Shown here piece by piece: positions 62,925 through 64,000 of a stretch of DNA of 64,000 nucleotides (position 1 is its first letter; each line of letters starts with the position of its first letter). The notes below the pieces were generated by a model, which searched no databases, was not told the DNA's origin, and saw only the letters and a program-made list of their open reading frames with translations. Origin of the DNA: Didymodactylos carnosus (lineage: Eukaryota; Rotifera; Eurotatoria; Philodinida; Philodinidae); the NCBI GenBank assembly GCA_905250885.1, contig CAJNOQ010000140.1:1-64000 (forward strand), read 5' to 3'. Both the position numbers and the translations under genes were made by a program.

Positions 62925-64000
62925 TCGATATATAAGAAACAATATTTTGTTTTTTAAGTAGAAAAACAATCAATTTGTGGCTGCTGTGCCTCGCTCTTTA
63001 TTTCTTTCCTTCTAATTGTTTATTATTTTCATTCTATTGTTTATATTGTACAGACTGAAAGATTTTGTTATTTTACCAAAAAAAAAAATGATGAATAATA
63101 ACAAAGATTTTATATACGCGTATGTCTTTATCTATTATTTTTTTTGTGCATGTTTTATTGACTTCATTTTGATAGATGAAACGGTCTGTTTTGTAATCGG
63201 TATAACCGGATGTTTGTGTGTATGCATGCTTGGCAAGTACCAATTTTCTTCCTAATTTTTCACTTGCAATTACATTTTTGTCAATGAAATATATGAGCGG
63301 TAGAAGAAAGAGTGGCCGCACCGTTTTCTTTGCGCTGCGCTATATTTTTTTTTTCTCTTTTTTGTTAGTTTAGAAAAAATTCTCTTTCTTTTTTGCTTGA
63401 AAAACATCAAATAGTAGAAATAACATCAACGTAACATTTATTTTTTTCTTTCGTCTTGATTGGTGGAAAAGATGACTTTACTTTGTTTGTTCATTATTTG
63501 TTTCTGTAAAGTATGTTCACAGTAAGGAATACATTAGTAGGACTAATTCGTTTTTATTAAAAATAAAAACGATAGTGATTTAGCTTTGAAACAATACGGA
63601 ATAGACAATCGTGATGTGTACATAGATTATTTTTTGTGTTTGGTTTGTTTCTTTTTCTCCATAGAGAAGTAAACATTTATTTTTTCTTTTGTTTATTCTT
63701 GAACTTTTTGTGAAATAAAATATCAATCAGAAACAAGATCATATCCTATGAGTATGTCAACTTTGCATCCAGTGAAAGAATATATTTGCAGTTTGTATAT
63801 GAAATTTTAAGCAATTACATATGGAAAAATGTAATAATTGTCCTGTTTTTCTCATTTTTCATACAAGTCAAAACATGTTTTCTAGTTTTTCATTCAGTTT
63901 ATTGCCTTTACAATATCAATATTTTATGAGAAAATTTGATCGATTCGAACATGATGAAAGTGGAATAGAAGTGTACTCGATACACTGTTGTTTGTTTAAT
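62925..64000. other. 3' flank of ANP32 to the right edge
   Basis: T-rich, with AATAAA-type signals (for example about 63715). No gene or repeat with clear ends. Confidence 0.5.

Overview
The window looks like nuclear DNA of a small invertebrate, most likely a rotifer (bdelloid-like). It is AT-rich, and its genes are broken by many short introns (about 40-80 bp when not invaded) with GT/AG ends. It carries animal-only gene families (Rictor, ANP32, Lifeguard/TMBIM, EPHX1, WSC/EGF receptors), a Penelope-like retroelement remnant and many small inverted-repeat elements. The organism call is inference from style; no sequence search was possible.

Layout. 1-6176 (-): a Lifeguard/GRINA-type TMBIM gene, cut by the left edge, with one intron swollen by a Penelope-like insertion flanked by a 13-bp target duplication. 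6177-13820: no convincing gene; instead hairpins, TA-flanked and inverted-repeat MITEs, a Penelope-type terminal-repeat relic and a broken LINE. 13845-19678 (+): a ten-exon gene for a DDE/RNase H-type transposase-like protein with no visible transposon ends, possibly domesticated. 20334-21239: a head-to-head pair, a small unknown gene (-) and UQCRH, the complex III hinge protein (+). 21913-23176: a hAT-type MITE carrying a large palindrome. 25377-26960 (+): microsomal epoxide hydrolase. 27525-29510: a long-TIR element and a LINE relic. 30145-38690 (+): RICTOR, the defining subunit of mTORC2, in more than 20 exons. 39574-42718: two further long-inverted-repeat elements. 43504-47205 (-): a WSC plus multi-EGF single-pass receptor. 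47271-51540: three hAT-type MITEs. 52317-60394 (+): an apparently single large Cys-rich/LRR/EGF membrane protein (listed as two entries because the join is unresolved). 60969-62924 (+): an ANP32 acidic nuclear phosphoprotein.

The genes do not form a pathway; they are ordinary eukaryotic neighbours with separate roles (membrane stress and apoptosis control, respiration, detoxification, growth signalling, cell-surface adhesion, chromatin/phosphatase control). What ties the window together is the density of short inverted-repeat elements in the spacers and introns, at least four of them with 8-bp duplications of hAT type. Exon joins were read by eye from splice signals, frame continuity and family conservation, so individual boundaries may be off by a few bases.
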